From Ptiloglossa arizonensis (lineage: Eukaryota; Arthropoda; Insecta; Hymenoptera; Colletidae): 64,000 nucleotides of DNA. Positions 24,620 through 35,580 of this stretch are shown here, in pieces (positions within the stretch are counted from its first letter, which is position 1; each line of letters starts with the position of its first letter). A model generated the notes under the pieces. It worked only from the letters and a program-made list of their open reading frames with translations, had not been told where the DNA came from and made no database searches. The stretch spans positions 30,031,043 through 30,095,042 of the forward strand of contig NC_135048.1 of assembly GCF_051014685.1 (NCBI RefSeq), in the 5' to 3' direction. The position numbers and the translations under genes are program-made.

Positions 24620-25740
24620 CATCGACAATAGCGTCGTTCACGCTATCGATAGCGAGTTTCGCGTGGTTAACGTCTAGAGGGGACACTCTCTCTTCAACTT
24701 TGGAAGAAAAGAATCTTTTCGTGGAATTTTTCCGTTAATTTTGCATAGTTTTACGGAAAATGTTTATTTTTAGAAAGACGTTTGCTTCTAGTGAGTCGAT
24801 TATTTAAATATTATCCACATTGTAGACAATAGTGTCGTTTATGCTTTTGATAGCGAGTTTCGCGTGGTTAACGTCTAGAGGGGACACTCTCTCTTCAACT
24901 TTGGAAGAAAAGAATCTTTTCGGGGAATTTTTCCGTTAATTTTGCATAGTTTTACGGCAAATGTATATTTTTAAAAAGATATTTGCTTCTGGTTATTTAA
25001 ATATTATCCACATTGTAGACAATAGTGTAGTTCACGCTCTCGATAGCGAGTTTCGCGTGGTTAACGTCTAGAGGGGATACTCTCTCTTCAACTTTGGAAG
25101 AAAAGAATCTTTTCGGGGAATTTTTCCGTTAACTTTGCATAGTTTTACGGCAAATGTATATTTTTAAAAAGATATTTGCTTCTGGTTATTTAAATATTAT
25201 CCACATTGTAGACAATAGTGTAGTTCACGCTCTCGATAGCGAGTTTCGCGTGGTTAACGTCTAGAGGGGATACTCTCTCTTCAACTTTGGAAGAAAAGAA
25301 TCTTTTCGGGGAATTTTTCCGTTAACTTTGCATATTTTTACGGAAAATGTATATTTTTAGAAAGACATTTGTTTGTAGTGACTTGATTATTCAAATATTA
25401 TCCAGATTGTAGACAATAGTGTTCATGCTCTCGATAGCGAGTTTCGCGTGGTTAACATCTAGAGGGGATACTCTCTCTTCAACGTTGGAAGAAAAGAATC
25501 TTTTCGGGGAATTTTTCCGTTAATTTTGCATAGTTTTACGGAAAATGTATATTTTTAGAAAGACATTTGTTTGTAGTGACTTGATTATTCAAATATTATC
25601 CACATTGTAGACAATAGTGTAGTTCATGCTCTAGATAGCGAGTTTCGCGTGGTTAACGTCTAGAGGGGTACTCTCTCTTCAACTTTGGAAAAAAAGAATC
25701 TTTTGGGGGAATTTTTCTGTTTACTTTGACGAAAATAAAA
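24620..25740 (+). repeat. tandem array, 193-201 bp unit, six copies
   Basis: The anchor GAGTTTCGCGTGGTTAACGT occurs at 24654, 24855, 25048, 25241, 25439 (one base different) and 25639. Units also share CTTCAACTTTGGAAGAAAAG, AATTTTTCCGTTAATTTTGC and ATTATCCACATTGTAGACAA. The first unit has the 14-base perfect palindrome CGCTATCGATAGCG, containing TATCGATA; later units have CTCTCGATAG or similar. The last unit decays at about 25740. Confidence 0.94.
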
Positions 25741-26999
25741 TACGTCTAAACGTATTTATATATAAATTTCATAAAGTGTTTACTTCACACTGTAAATAAG
25801 AATTAGGGGACTTGGGAAAACTGCATGTAATACCCTCTTCTAGATTTGAGATCTGTCTCGCTCTGCGTAAGGTTCTAGGAGGAACGATACACATTTCAGA
25901 GAAGTAAAATATAAAGTAAAATATAATACGCTATAGTTATTTCTTCTAATAACCCATAACTACTAATAGTATATTTTTTTTGGAAAGACATTCGCTTCTA
26001 GTGTCCCAGATTATTCAAATCTTATCAATTGACGAACCATCTATTATAATTACTCTCGCTATCGAAACTTAGCGATTAGTTTAAACAGGATCATGGTCAA
26101 ATGCGAGTACGAATACCGAAGAATGTCACCTAGTGGAATTTTTCTCATATTTTCACTTACTTCCCAATTTTTACGATCACGATGCGCGTTACTCTGATCA
26201 CAGGACGATCTTAACCATAGAAATTATCGAACAAGGAATAAAATCACTCTTTGACGTCTCTAGAGCAACTCTCGAGCACAATGAGTTGCCTAGCAGACAA
26301 CAGTTAACCATCTTCGTTTATATGCATAACAAACCATCATTAACGTCCATACCATTACTATTCTCTCATTATTAACACATTCTACTCAGTAACTAGGACT
26401 TGGTGGAACATAAAGTGCAATAAACTATCACTAACATATACAACATTACTATTCTATCGTTCTTAACCATATTCCACTCATCGACCAAAACGTCCACAAG
26501 GAAATCCACCGAAGAACAATTTCATTTTTCTGCAATCTCCAAACCAAAAAACCCCTTCAGAAAACAAACTTATCAAAGGTCAACGATATACATTCTCGTG
26601 TTACATATCCAACGTTTGAAACCTGACAAGAATAAACTCAAATATAAACACTCAAGACCTGCAATGAATTAACTTTCTCCTCTTTTGACTCTAAATTTCT
26701 AAACTCTCGCTCCAGAATCTAACAGACCGCATCCGCTCAATAATCGTCTCCATTATTCTCTATCTTTAATTGTGGGATTATGGAATTGTTTAGCACAAGA
26801 GAAAATGTAAATAGGACGTTTATTCTCAGATAAATATAATACAGTCATGCAGCGGGGTATGGTCATGAACAACTGAACAGAGTGTAACGATCACGTCGGT
26901 ACACCAACGGAAAAAATATGAAAAGCCGGTATCGAGCTTATCCACCATGCCCAGACTTCTCAAATGCTACATGGTTCAATGTCGTTGTATTCCAACATT
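25741..26999. other. AT-rich unique DNA, no gene seen
   Basis: AT-rich. A fragment near 25975-26030 (GGAAAGACATTCGCTTCTAG, then ATTATTCAAAT) resembles part of the preceding array, so the array's older edge may reach here. The rest shows no structure. Confidence 0.5.
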
Positions 27000-27935
27000 A
27001 ATTAAATCACCATATCATTGAACACGGGTAATCTATATGTTCTCCAACCAAAAATTTACAAACGTAACGTAAACGAGAGTCTAGGATCCGTTGAAAAGTT
27101 CCCCGAACGAAGCCGCGCATTCCCTCGAAGGACGAGAGACACGGTGGGAGGAGTGACATTTTAATTAGGAGCTCGCTTGGGCCTCGTAGGGGCGCATTAA
27201 TCGTCGAGATTTCGAGGGCGGATCGCGGCGGCATCTCGCGGACCCGTAGGACCGCCGTGGTGCGCGGAGAGGGGACGAGACGGGGCGCGGGAGGGGGAGG
27301 GGGTCGTCGAAACGGCGGGCCCGAAGACCGGGTGGGAGATTACGCGAAAGAATTTCATAATATTCGGCGTTTAAAATTCTCGCATAATGCCGGGCCCCTG
27401 GGCTCCACCGCGAGGGTTGGAGGGGGGCGTAGGGCCCGAACAGCGAGCGGTGGGGGGAGCGGTAGGGGCGGTAGGGGGAGACGAAAAAAGGAAAACCGCG
27501 GTGGCGCGGGGCGCGGGGCCCTGGCGAGGAGGCATGCGTCGCCCTCGGCGTCTTGGGATAGGACCTCTCGGCTCTTGTTTGTTTTAGCGCGGGCCTCGCC
27601 GGTGCGCGAGCGCGCACGCGCGTGTACGCGGAGCCCTCTTTAGCGCTACGGATTTTTCTCTTTTCGTCTCCTCCGTCTTCATCGGGATCGGCCATCGATC
27701 TTCCGGAGACGTGTTTCCGGACGAGCACTCCGTTATTTCGCTCCCTGGGAATCCTTCACCGGTACCCCTCCTCCCTCTACCTCACCGCTCAAGTGTTCCT
27801 TTTCCGCCCCGAAGGACGAAGCGTACCCAGATCGACGCGTCTCGCGATCTCCGCGAACGATTGTCGATTTGCTAGTGGAAGCGATCCAATCTAAAGATCG
27901 TCAAAATTCGAAACACGGATGAAAATTTTTAAACG
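27000..27935. other. CpG-rich island, candidate regulatory DNA
   Basis: G-rich low complexity at 27270-27490 flanks a non-repetitive AT-rich core at 27345-27390 (AATTTCATAATATTCGGCG). Long frames on both strands are Arg- and Gly-rich translations of biased DNA. Possible promoter or enhancer; not provable here. Confidence 0.4.
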
Positions 27936-28336
27936 CTTCAGCGCAACTGTGTGAACGAACGAGATACGAAATTAGTGCGTTTGGTGAGTTTCTGGGTTAG
28001 GTATTTTTTTTTTGGTTTGTTTTCAAATCCTCGATTACTCGCGGCGAGGTCATTCGTGCAACGGTGTGATATTTCGGCGCGAAATGTACGCGATGAAATG
28101 TTAATTTTGTAGTAGCGAGATTTTTTAAACAATTCGACTAGTAGTCCCGACTTTTCGACAAAATTTCATCGTTTTAGGTAGGTTAACCGATTGCATAGTC
28201 TCGATCTATGATTTCTATGTACGTGCACTTGTTGCGTCGTGAGGTTAGGTATAGGTAGAGAAAGTGTGCATTAAAGTATTTTCAAATGTGACAAACTGGC
28301 ATACATGAAACGATTCAATAATTGAATACCGAAAAT
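27936..28336. other. AT-rich unique DNA, nothing recognised
   Basis: No repeat, RNA or coding signal seen. Confidence 0.5.
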
Positions 28337-28439
28337 ATTAGGTTGTTCGGAGAGTCAGATGTTTACACACTCTGAAAAAATCGTGTTTCATTTTCAATAA
28401 AAAAAAAAGAAACAATATGACTTTCTGGACAACCCAATA
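28337..28439. mobile_element. short mariner-type MITE, ~103 bp
   Basis: The left end ATTAGGTTGTTCGGAGAGTC and right end GACTTTCTGGACAACCCAAT are imperfect inverted repeats of about 21 bases, and the element is bounded by TA on each side. The interior has TGTTTACACACTCTGAAAAA and an A-rich run, matching the fragment at 18625-18703. There is no coding capacity, as expected of a non-autonomous deletion derivative. The mariner assignment is from end sequence and target site, not from a database match. Confidence 0.75.
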
Positions 28440-28750
28440 TAATATAGTATAATATAAAAATATGAATATAATATAGTATAATATAAAAATATGAATATAA
28501 TATAGTATAATATAAAAATATGAATATAATATAGTATAATATAAAAATATGAATATAATATAGTTCTAAAAATATGAATATAATATAGTTCCAAAAATAT
28601 GAATATAATATAGTTCTAAAAATATGAATATAACATAGTTCTAAAAATATGAATACAATATAATTCTAAAAATATGAATACAATATAGTTCTAAAAATAT
28701 AAATATAATATAGTTCTAAAAATATAAATAAAATATAATTCTAGAAATAT
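28440..28750. repeat. AT-rich tandem array, ~30 then ~24 bp unit
   Basis: Units of ATATAGTATAATATAAAAAT and ATGAATATA on the left shorten to AATATAGTTCTAAAAATATG on the right. About eleven copies follow directly after the mariner-type element. Confidence 0.92.
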
Positions 28751-30459
28751 GAAATATTTCCGCAACACACTACGGAAGTCCTCGAGTGGACTTATCCAGA
28801 CTTTCGTTCGAATCACGCTACCGAAACTGGTAACTCTCTCCCAAAGAACACCAATTCCCACCCAAGGAAAGAAAAAAAATCTAAAACGATTCGAATTCGC
28901 CGCCTTGGCACTCCGTGCCCTATTCGAATACTCACGGATTCGTTACCGGGTATTTATCCACACGGTTCGTTCGCGTGGATTTTATTTCACGGAAGCGTTC
29001 CTCCAACCCGGAAACCAAACGTGCTCCGGCACTCGGTCGAATTTCAGTTTATTCCCGAAACAGATTCGCCGACCGCGAAGTTTCGGCGATTACGAAAACA
29101 TGGCGCAAGTTTTATCTCTCTCGCAAATTTCCATCGCGAAAGGCCGCCCGGTATATCGGCCGTAACGACTCGGAGGGTGGTTTCTGCCCTCTGAATACAA
29201 ATAAGATGTTCTCGTCGGGGAGTACCCACCCACCCCCACCCCTCACCCCCGTTCCATCGACGAATCCCCCAACCGGTCGCGGTAAGTCAATAAAATGGTT
29301 AGTATCCCACTTTCAATTCATCAACAATGTATTTGCATAATAAGAATCGGCGCCGGGATCCTCCGGGATCTACGGGGTTCTCCACGGTACCCTCTCCAGC
29401 AACGTTACTCGTAAAAGTCGACACCCCTCGAAGCAATTTTATCGCCACGGCCCGGCCGGGGATATCCCCGTGCTCCGGGGAAACAAATTTCACGGGCTAT
29501 CGGTGCGACGCCACTGCGCGCCGCGCAGCGCCACGCAGTGGCGTCGAATTAAAACACGTCCGCGAAACGACGGATGCGATATCGAAGTGTCGGGACGGGG
29601 CTCGTCGAAGGCTCGTTTAAAATACCAGCCGCGCAAGCCACACCGGAAATTCGATAAGAATTAGTCGCCGTGGCGAGTAGATTATCGGTTTAATTCGACG
29701 TGGAAGAATTATCGGTGACAGTGACGATTTTATTTTCGTTTTTCCTTTTTCCTTTCTTTTTTTCCGGTCGACATCCTGAGTCGGTACTCAATGTATCAAT
29801 TGTATATATATTATACGAAACAATTGATTATACGAAAGGATGTACAACGAGTGGAACGTTCAACGCGATCGTTTTTGGTTCGATTAATTTTGAATCGATT
29901 ATGAATTTAATATTACCTTTTGGGTTTTCGGATGCTGTTTCCAGATAATCATACGCAAGCTTGTGAATTTGCAGTTCTGTCGTTCGCGAATCGGTCGCTT
30001 TTTCCGCGTAATGGGTGTAATCGTTCAATTGAATAAATAAATGAATTCTGGCAGGAGAATTTACGTACAATCAACGAAAGATCCTCGAAACAGAGGTCGA
30101 ATAGCACGCTGTCCGATCGGCCACGCTTTTGAGCGGCGAAAGTGCCGGCCGAACTTCGACATCGCGCTTGACGAATAACCGATTAAATATCCACTCTGTC
30201 CGGTTCGTGTAAACAAGAGCGACGGGTAACAACGTTTCGACGTCATTTGATTTCTCGTTAAAATCGTTACGTCGCTTGCGCGCAACACAGCGGGCAAAAA
30301 AAAAAAAAAAAAGAAAAAAAAAACATCGAACCTGGCAATCGTACACAATCGCTCTTTGTCCAACCGTCCACTGCTGCAGAGGAAAAGGTACAAAAATCGG
30401 ACTGTTGACCCATCGAATTACAATCAAGAATACTTTCGAACAACAGATTTTTCATCGGA
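28751..30459. other. unique DNA, partly CpG-rich, no gene seen
   Basis: CpG-rich at 28960-29690 with a C-rich run near 29225-29250 and a strong hairpin at 29506-29546. A poly-A-rich run lies at 30297-30322. Frames of up to 141 codons on both strands have no recognised motif. Confidence 0.48.
29506..29546. other. perfect 13-bp stem hairpin
   Basis: The arms CGACGCCACTGCG and CGCAGTGGCGTCG pair perfectly across a 15-base GC-rich loop. It is the longest perfect short-range stem noticed in the unique DNA. It could be a structured RNA or a DNA cruciform; there is no further evidence. Confidence 0.75.
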
Positions 30460-31365
30460 TCCACCAACGAGAAGAATTGAAATGAACGTCGGTCAGGAAC
30501 GTTCGTCAGAGAAGAGGATGGATCAGAAATGAAAGGATCTATCCTTTGGATCGGTGATAGTGAAGTAACGAATGATCCGTGACTATTCTGAGAATGTACT
30601 CGAGTATTATTGAATGATCTCGGGTATTCGAATACTTTGTGCATTGGTCGAGTATCGAATAACGATGTTCGAGTACTCAAGAATTCGAGAATTCTACCAA
30701 TGAGAGGAATTGAAACGAATGTCGATCGTAACGTTCGTCAGAGAAGAGGATGGATCAGAAATGAAAGGATCTATCCTTTGGATCGGTGATAGTGAACCAA
30801 CGAATAATCTGTGACTGTTCTGAGAATGTACTCGAGTATTATTGAATGATCCCGAGTATTCGAATACTTTGTGCATTGGTCAAGTATCGAATAACGATGT
30901 TTGAATACTCAAGAATTCGAGAATTCTACCAACGAGAAGAATTGAAATGAACGTCGGTCAGGAACGTTCGTCAGAGAAGAGGATGGATCAGAAATGAAAG
31001 GATCTATCCTTTGGATCGGTGATAGTGAACTAACGAATGATCCGTGACTGTTCTGAGAATGTACTCGAGTATTATTGAATGATCTCGGGTATTCGAATAC
31101 TTTGTGCATTGGTCGAGTATCGAATAACGATGTTCGAGTACTCAAGAATTCGAGAATTCTACCAACGAGAAGAATTGAAATGAATGTCGATCGTCAGAGA
31201 AGAGGATGGATCAGAACCGAAAGGATCTATCCTTTGGATCGGTGATAGTGAAGTAACGAATGATCTGTGACTGTTCTGAGAATGTACTCGAGTATTATTG
31301 AGTATTCCCGAGTATTCGAATACTTTGTGCATCGTGTATCGAATAACGATATTCGAGTACTCAAT
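30460..31365. repeat. tandem array, 232-234 bp unit, four copies
   Basis: The anchor ACCAACGAGAAGAATTGA occurs at 30462, 30696, 30928 and 31161, with spacing 234, 232 and 233. Units include GAGAAGAGGATGGATCAGAA, AGGATCTATCCTTTGGATCG and a half dominated by TACTCGAGTATT, TATTCGAATACT and GAATTCGAGAATTC palindromes. The last unit loses the 3' end. Similar minus-strand frames in successive units are repeat artefacts. Confidence 0.94.
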
Positions 31366-32274
31366 TCAAAATTGATTATTTGAATAATCCCCAGTGGTGT
31401 TAGAAACAGACCTGGTCATTACCTAAATAGATTGTTTGAAAAATAATAATAAATTATTATTTTATTCGACTACACGGTATTGGAAATAACCAATCGTTAT
31501 TTTATTCGAACAACGGAACGATTTTTCTTCGAATTATTCTGTTATTTACCCTTTAAGAGAAATTTTCTTCTCTTTTTCATTGGATCAAATACTTGATCGA
31601 AGAATTCAAACTCGACGAAATCTGAAAAAAAAAAAGAAAAACGATCTTCCCGTCACCGTAGCGGGTAACGACATGCGCGATAAAATTATCCCCCAATCGC
31701 GAGAAATCTACATATACTTCAATTCGAAGTGAATTTGACGTTTTAAATTCGAATATATTATTCCACCCCCGGGGTGAAAACTTCTCTTTTATTTGGTTCG
31801 GTGGCCAATAGCGAAAAAGGTTGCGCACCACTGATTTAGAACATCCCCGACCACTCGTTGGAACTACCGAGCGTACCAAGAGAAAAGCCATTGTCCGTGA
31901 AGACCGAGTTCGGTAGTACGAAGTCACGAAAGGAAGCGTCGACTGGTCGGGACGAGTAAGAACTAGGTGTCACTGGCGAATCGAGGGTACCTCGGCCCGG
32001 AATATAACGTTCTGGAACCGCTCGGTTTTCACCCACCACCCCGACTCACCCTCGTTCATCTCGCTGTCTGGCTATAAATTTTCACGGTACCTCTTAACAC
32101 GTCGCGCCACGCACGGGACTGTTCGTTCGTGATAGGCGGCCGAAGGAGGACCCGGCACGTTCACAGACGTGCGGAGCAGGCTCGAGTTTAACGCGCGCCT
32201 AAGCGCGAATTGTGATCTCGGGTAAAAACGTCGCGGTCGTTTTCCAAGTGAACGACGTATCGAAACGCGACGTG
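31366..32274. other. unique DNA, no gene seen
   Basis: AT-rich to 31800, CpG-rich from about 31850 to 32270. Nothing recognised. Confidence 0.5.
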
Positions 32275-33085
32275 TTTCGATTCGCGAGCTTTGGCGCCAA
32301 AATTCTTCTATTTCGAAGGAAACTCGTTACGACGATGTAATCGAACTGTGCAAGAATCTCTCTGGGTCTGAAAAGACTCAGGTGTAGTCTTTTACATGGA
32401 TAATTGTAGCCCTGGAGATGAAGTCAACCGTAACAGTATCAGCGGTTTGAGTGTTTTTTGGCGCCAAAATTTTTCGTTTTCGAAGAAAACTCGTAACGAT
32501 GATATAATCGAGCTGTGCAAGAATCTCTCTGGGTCTGAAAAGACCCAGACCTAGTCTCTCACATGGATAATTGTACTCTAGTAGTATCAGCGGTTTTGGC
32601 AATTTTTGGCGCCAAAATTCTTTAATTTTGAAGAAAATTCGTAACGATGATATAACCGAAACTCTCTGGGTCTGAAAAGATCCAGATGTAGTCTTTTACT
32701 TGGATAATTGTAACCCTGAAGCTGGAGTCAACCCTAGCAGTATTAGCAATTTAGGCGATTTTTGGCGCTAAAATTTTTTTATTTCGAAGGAAACTTGTAA
32801 CGACGATATAATCGAATTGTTCAAGAATCTCTCTGGGTCTAAAAAGACCCATATGTGATCTCTTACATGAATAATTGTGGCTTCGAAGCTGGAATTAACC
32901 CTAGCAGAATTAGGTGATTATGGAAGAAATTATGCTTGGGCCCAGCTTGATCTTGTGCAAATGTTTCCAAGGAAGATTCTATTATTTTATCGTACTTTTA
33001 TGAATTTGCAATGTAATGAATATAATAGAGCGATAGATACGGCTTTCCGGGTCCGAAGAGACCCACGCGTGGTTAAGGTGGTATT
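32275..33085 (+). repeat. tandem array, ~145-170 bp unit, with GGGTCT hairpin
   Basis: About five diverged units share TTTTTGGCGCCAAAATT, AACTCGTAACGATGATATAA, AGAATCTCTCTGGGTCTGAA and ACATGGATAATTGTA. Hairpins sit at 32364-32379, 32531-32546, 32668-32683, 32835-32850 and 33049-33064. Mismatches in two of the arms are G.T pairs. The GGCGCC palindrome is kept in most units. Confidence 0.9.
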
Positions 33086-33840
33086 CTGGTAATCTAGTCG
33101 GAAAACATCGACTTCTTCCTCATTTATTTTCAAAGAAACTATAAGACTTTTCAGGATGGAGTTTCCACACACGTATTTGTCCATATTTACAGTAGATTCA
33201 CGATTTTTTATGAATGGAAATAATACAAATTGTAAAAGTTATTCAATTTTGAACGAAGCGTATTTTGAAAAACTGGTCTAACTGACTGACGCGATTCCTG
33301 TCATTTTGTTTATGCGAAACGGTAGAATCGAACAACATCTAGATTAGTATAAAAGTGCCTATGACACGAACCAGAGAAAAAAAATCTCGAAAATTTAAAA
33401 ATGCCCACTTTTCGAAGTTCCAATAACGATTTTTTCGGGTTTTTCCCCTTTGGTGCGATAGAAAAAACGGAAAAATGTATCAAATTTTAAAATTGCTAGT
33501 TCAATCGGTAAAGGGCTCTCTGCTGAATATTCCCTTCAAATTTGAAATAAATCGGTCGTCTGGAACTCGAGATATGCCAGTATGAAGAACGCGGATACGG
33601 GAAGAACTCGTTTAAAGTTTTCGTCACTCGCGAGGCAATGGTCTCTTTAAACGGCTATAACTTCGTTAATTTTACGAACTGGCAGAAATCGTTCCGCGCG
33701 GATATTTTCGAAGCCGTATACTTTCGGGTAGTGTATAAAAAAGGAATCAATTTTCGAAGCCCTATTACCAGAATGCCCTCTTAAATCGCGACCGGTACGA
33801 AGATCGGAAATAGTCATCTGGTCGAATAACCGGTATCAAA
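33086..33840. other. AT-rich DNA, possibly an old dispersed repeat
   Basis: Phrases such as ACGGCTATAACTTCGTTAAT near 33650 and GGAACTCGAGATATGCC near 33561 remind me of dispersed insect repeats, but this is memory without a match. No coding potential was recognised and no ends could be defined. Confidence 0.25.
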
Positions 33841-34729
33841 CGGCCACTACGGACGCGTTCGGATGCTCGACATAACGATCAATTTTAACAATGGCTTCCG
33901 TAGCACACCGCGATCCAACGATGAAACGCGAGATGGCAAAGTTGCGAGGACAGAACGTTCGTCATCCGCCCAGTGCCGACAAACAATTTCAACGATCCGT
34001 CTTGGGAGCGAGTTCTTGGACAGTCTGAAACCAACGCGTCGATACTCGCGAAATCCTTGCGTGTAGCAAGCTAATTGATTAACGAGGGTAACGGAAGTTA
34101 ACGGAAACCGAGCAAACCGGTGCATAACACCGATCGGATTGGTATATATTTCGTTATTAATTGGATAGACTCGATCACGAAAAATTCAAAGCCCGTTTCG
34201 TCGATGGGAAGCGAAATTTGTTCGGTGGTATTCTTCGAATTCGTTGTTATCGCTTTAGTAGACGAACACGCGCCCGTTCTGTATCATATCGAGGGGTAAA
34301 TACATCACGGTGAACGTTCGAGGGCTTTCAAAAATCTACCCCACCCCTCGCCCAGTCGCGATTCATCGTTTCCCGATACCAACGGCCGGCGTCGAAATTT
34401 CGAAAATATACGCCGCCCGTATATTAACATGCCCGCGTCGTGCCTAGCCGGCCGCGTTGAAAGGATTAAAAAAGTTCATTCTGTTTCCGCTATTTTCTAT
34501 TACTTCGCGCCGACAGTTAACGCGAGGTGTCGATCGAAATATCGCGGCCGCGATATTTTCCAGCTGCATCGGGACTACAATACCGGATCGACGTACTCGA
34601 CCGTGCGGATTTCGTTCAACGTTATTCGTTAAGAGCTCGCACCTCGACCGGGGGAAACAGTATTCTCGTTTTCTTTTGTTCTTCACAGAGCAAGAGTGAA
34701 TTGTAAGCGGTGGAAGAAAACGCGGCGAG
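33841..34729. other. CpG-rich unique DNA, no gene seen
   Basis: Moderately GC-rich. Frames are short. The block 34395-34450 has a conserved-noncoding look but no defined motif. Confidence 0.45.
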
Positions 34730-35580
34730 CTCTTGTCGTATAGGTTGCACCTATCTCTTATCGTGTAGGCTACACCGAGCTTTTATCGTGCGAGCTGTAT
34801 CCAGCTCTCATAAAAGAGGATACATCGTTATTCTATAGGCTATATCGAGCTTTTAGAGTATAAGATAGACTGAACTTTCATAGTATAGGATATAACGAGC
34901 TTTTATTGTATAGGCTATACCGAGATCTTAGAGCATAAGATACACTGAGATCTTATCGCGTAAAATGTATCGAGCTCTCATAGTATAGGATACAACAAGA
35001 TCTTATTGTATAGGCTACACCGAGCTTTTATCGTGTGGGCTATATCGAGCTCTCATAGTAGAGGGTACACCGAGCTGTTATCGTATAGGCTATACCGAGC
35101 TCTTAGAGTATAAGATACACTGAGATCTTATCGCGCAAATTATACCGAGCTCCCATAGTGTAGGATACAATGAGCTCTTGCTGTATATGCTATACTGAGC
35201 TCTTAGAGCATAATATACACTGAGCTCTTATCGTGTAAGCTATACCGAACTCTCATAGCATAGGATACAACGAGATCTTATTGTATAGGCTATACCGAGC
35301 TCTTAGAGTATAAAATGCATTGAGCTTTTATCGCGTAAGCTATACCGAGCTCTCATAGTATAGGATACAACGACCTCTTATTGTATAGGCTATATCCACC
35401 TCTTAGAGAATTAAATACACTGAACTCATATCACGTAAGCTACACCGAGCTTTCATACTATAGTATACAACGACCTCTTATCGTGTAGGCTATACAAAAC
35501 TCCTATCTCGTAGACTCTACCGAGCTCATATAGAATAGAATACACTGATCTCTTATCCTCTACGCTACACCGAGCTCTCA
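34730..35580. repeat. 25 bp monomer array with exact 100 bp higher-order unit
   Basis: About 34 monomers such as GCTATACCGAGCTCTTAGAG, GATACACTGAGATCTTATCG and GATACAACGAGCTCTTATTG. From about 35080 four distinguishable monomer types cycle. The marker TCTTAGAG falls at exactly 35101, 35201, 35301 and 35401, and the phase holds to about 35525. To the left the order is less regular. Confidence 0.94.

Noticed and set aside
30267..31145. Repeated minus-strand peptide (MHKVFEYPRSFNNTRVHS...) in three units
   Set aside because: The same peptide recurs because the DNA unit repeats; units of 232-234 bases do not keep a common frame across the array.
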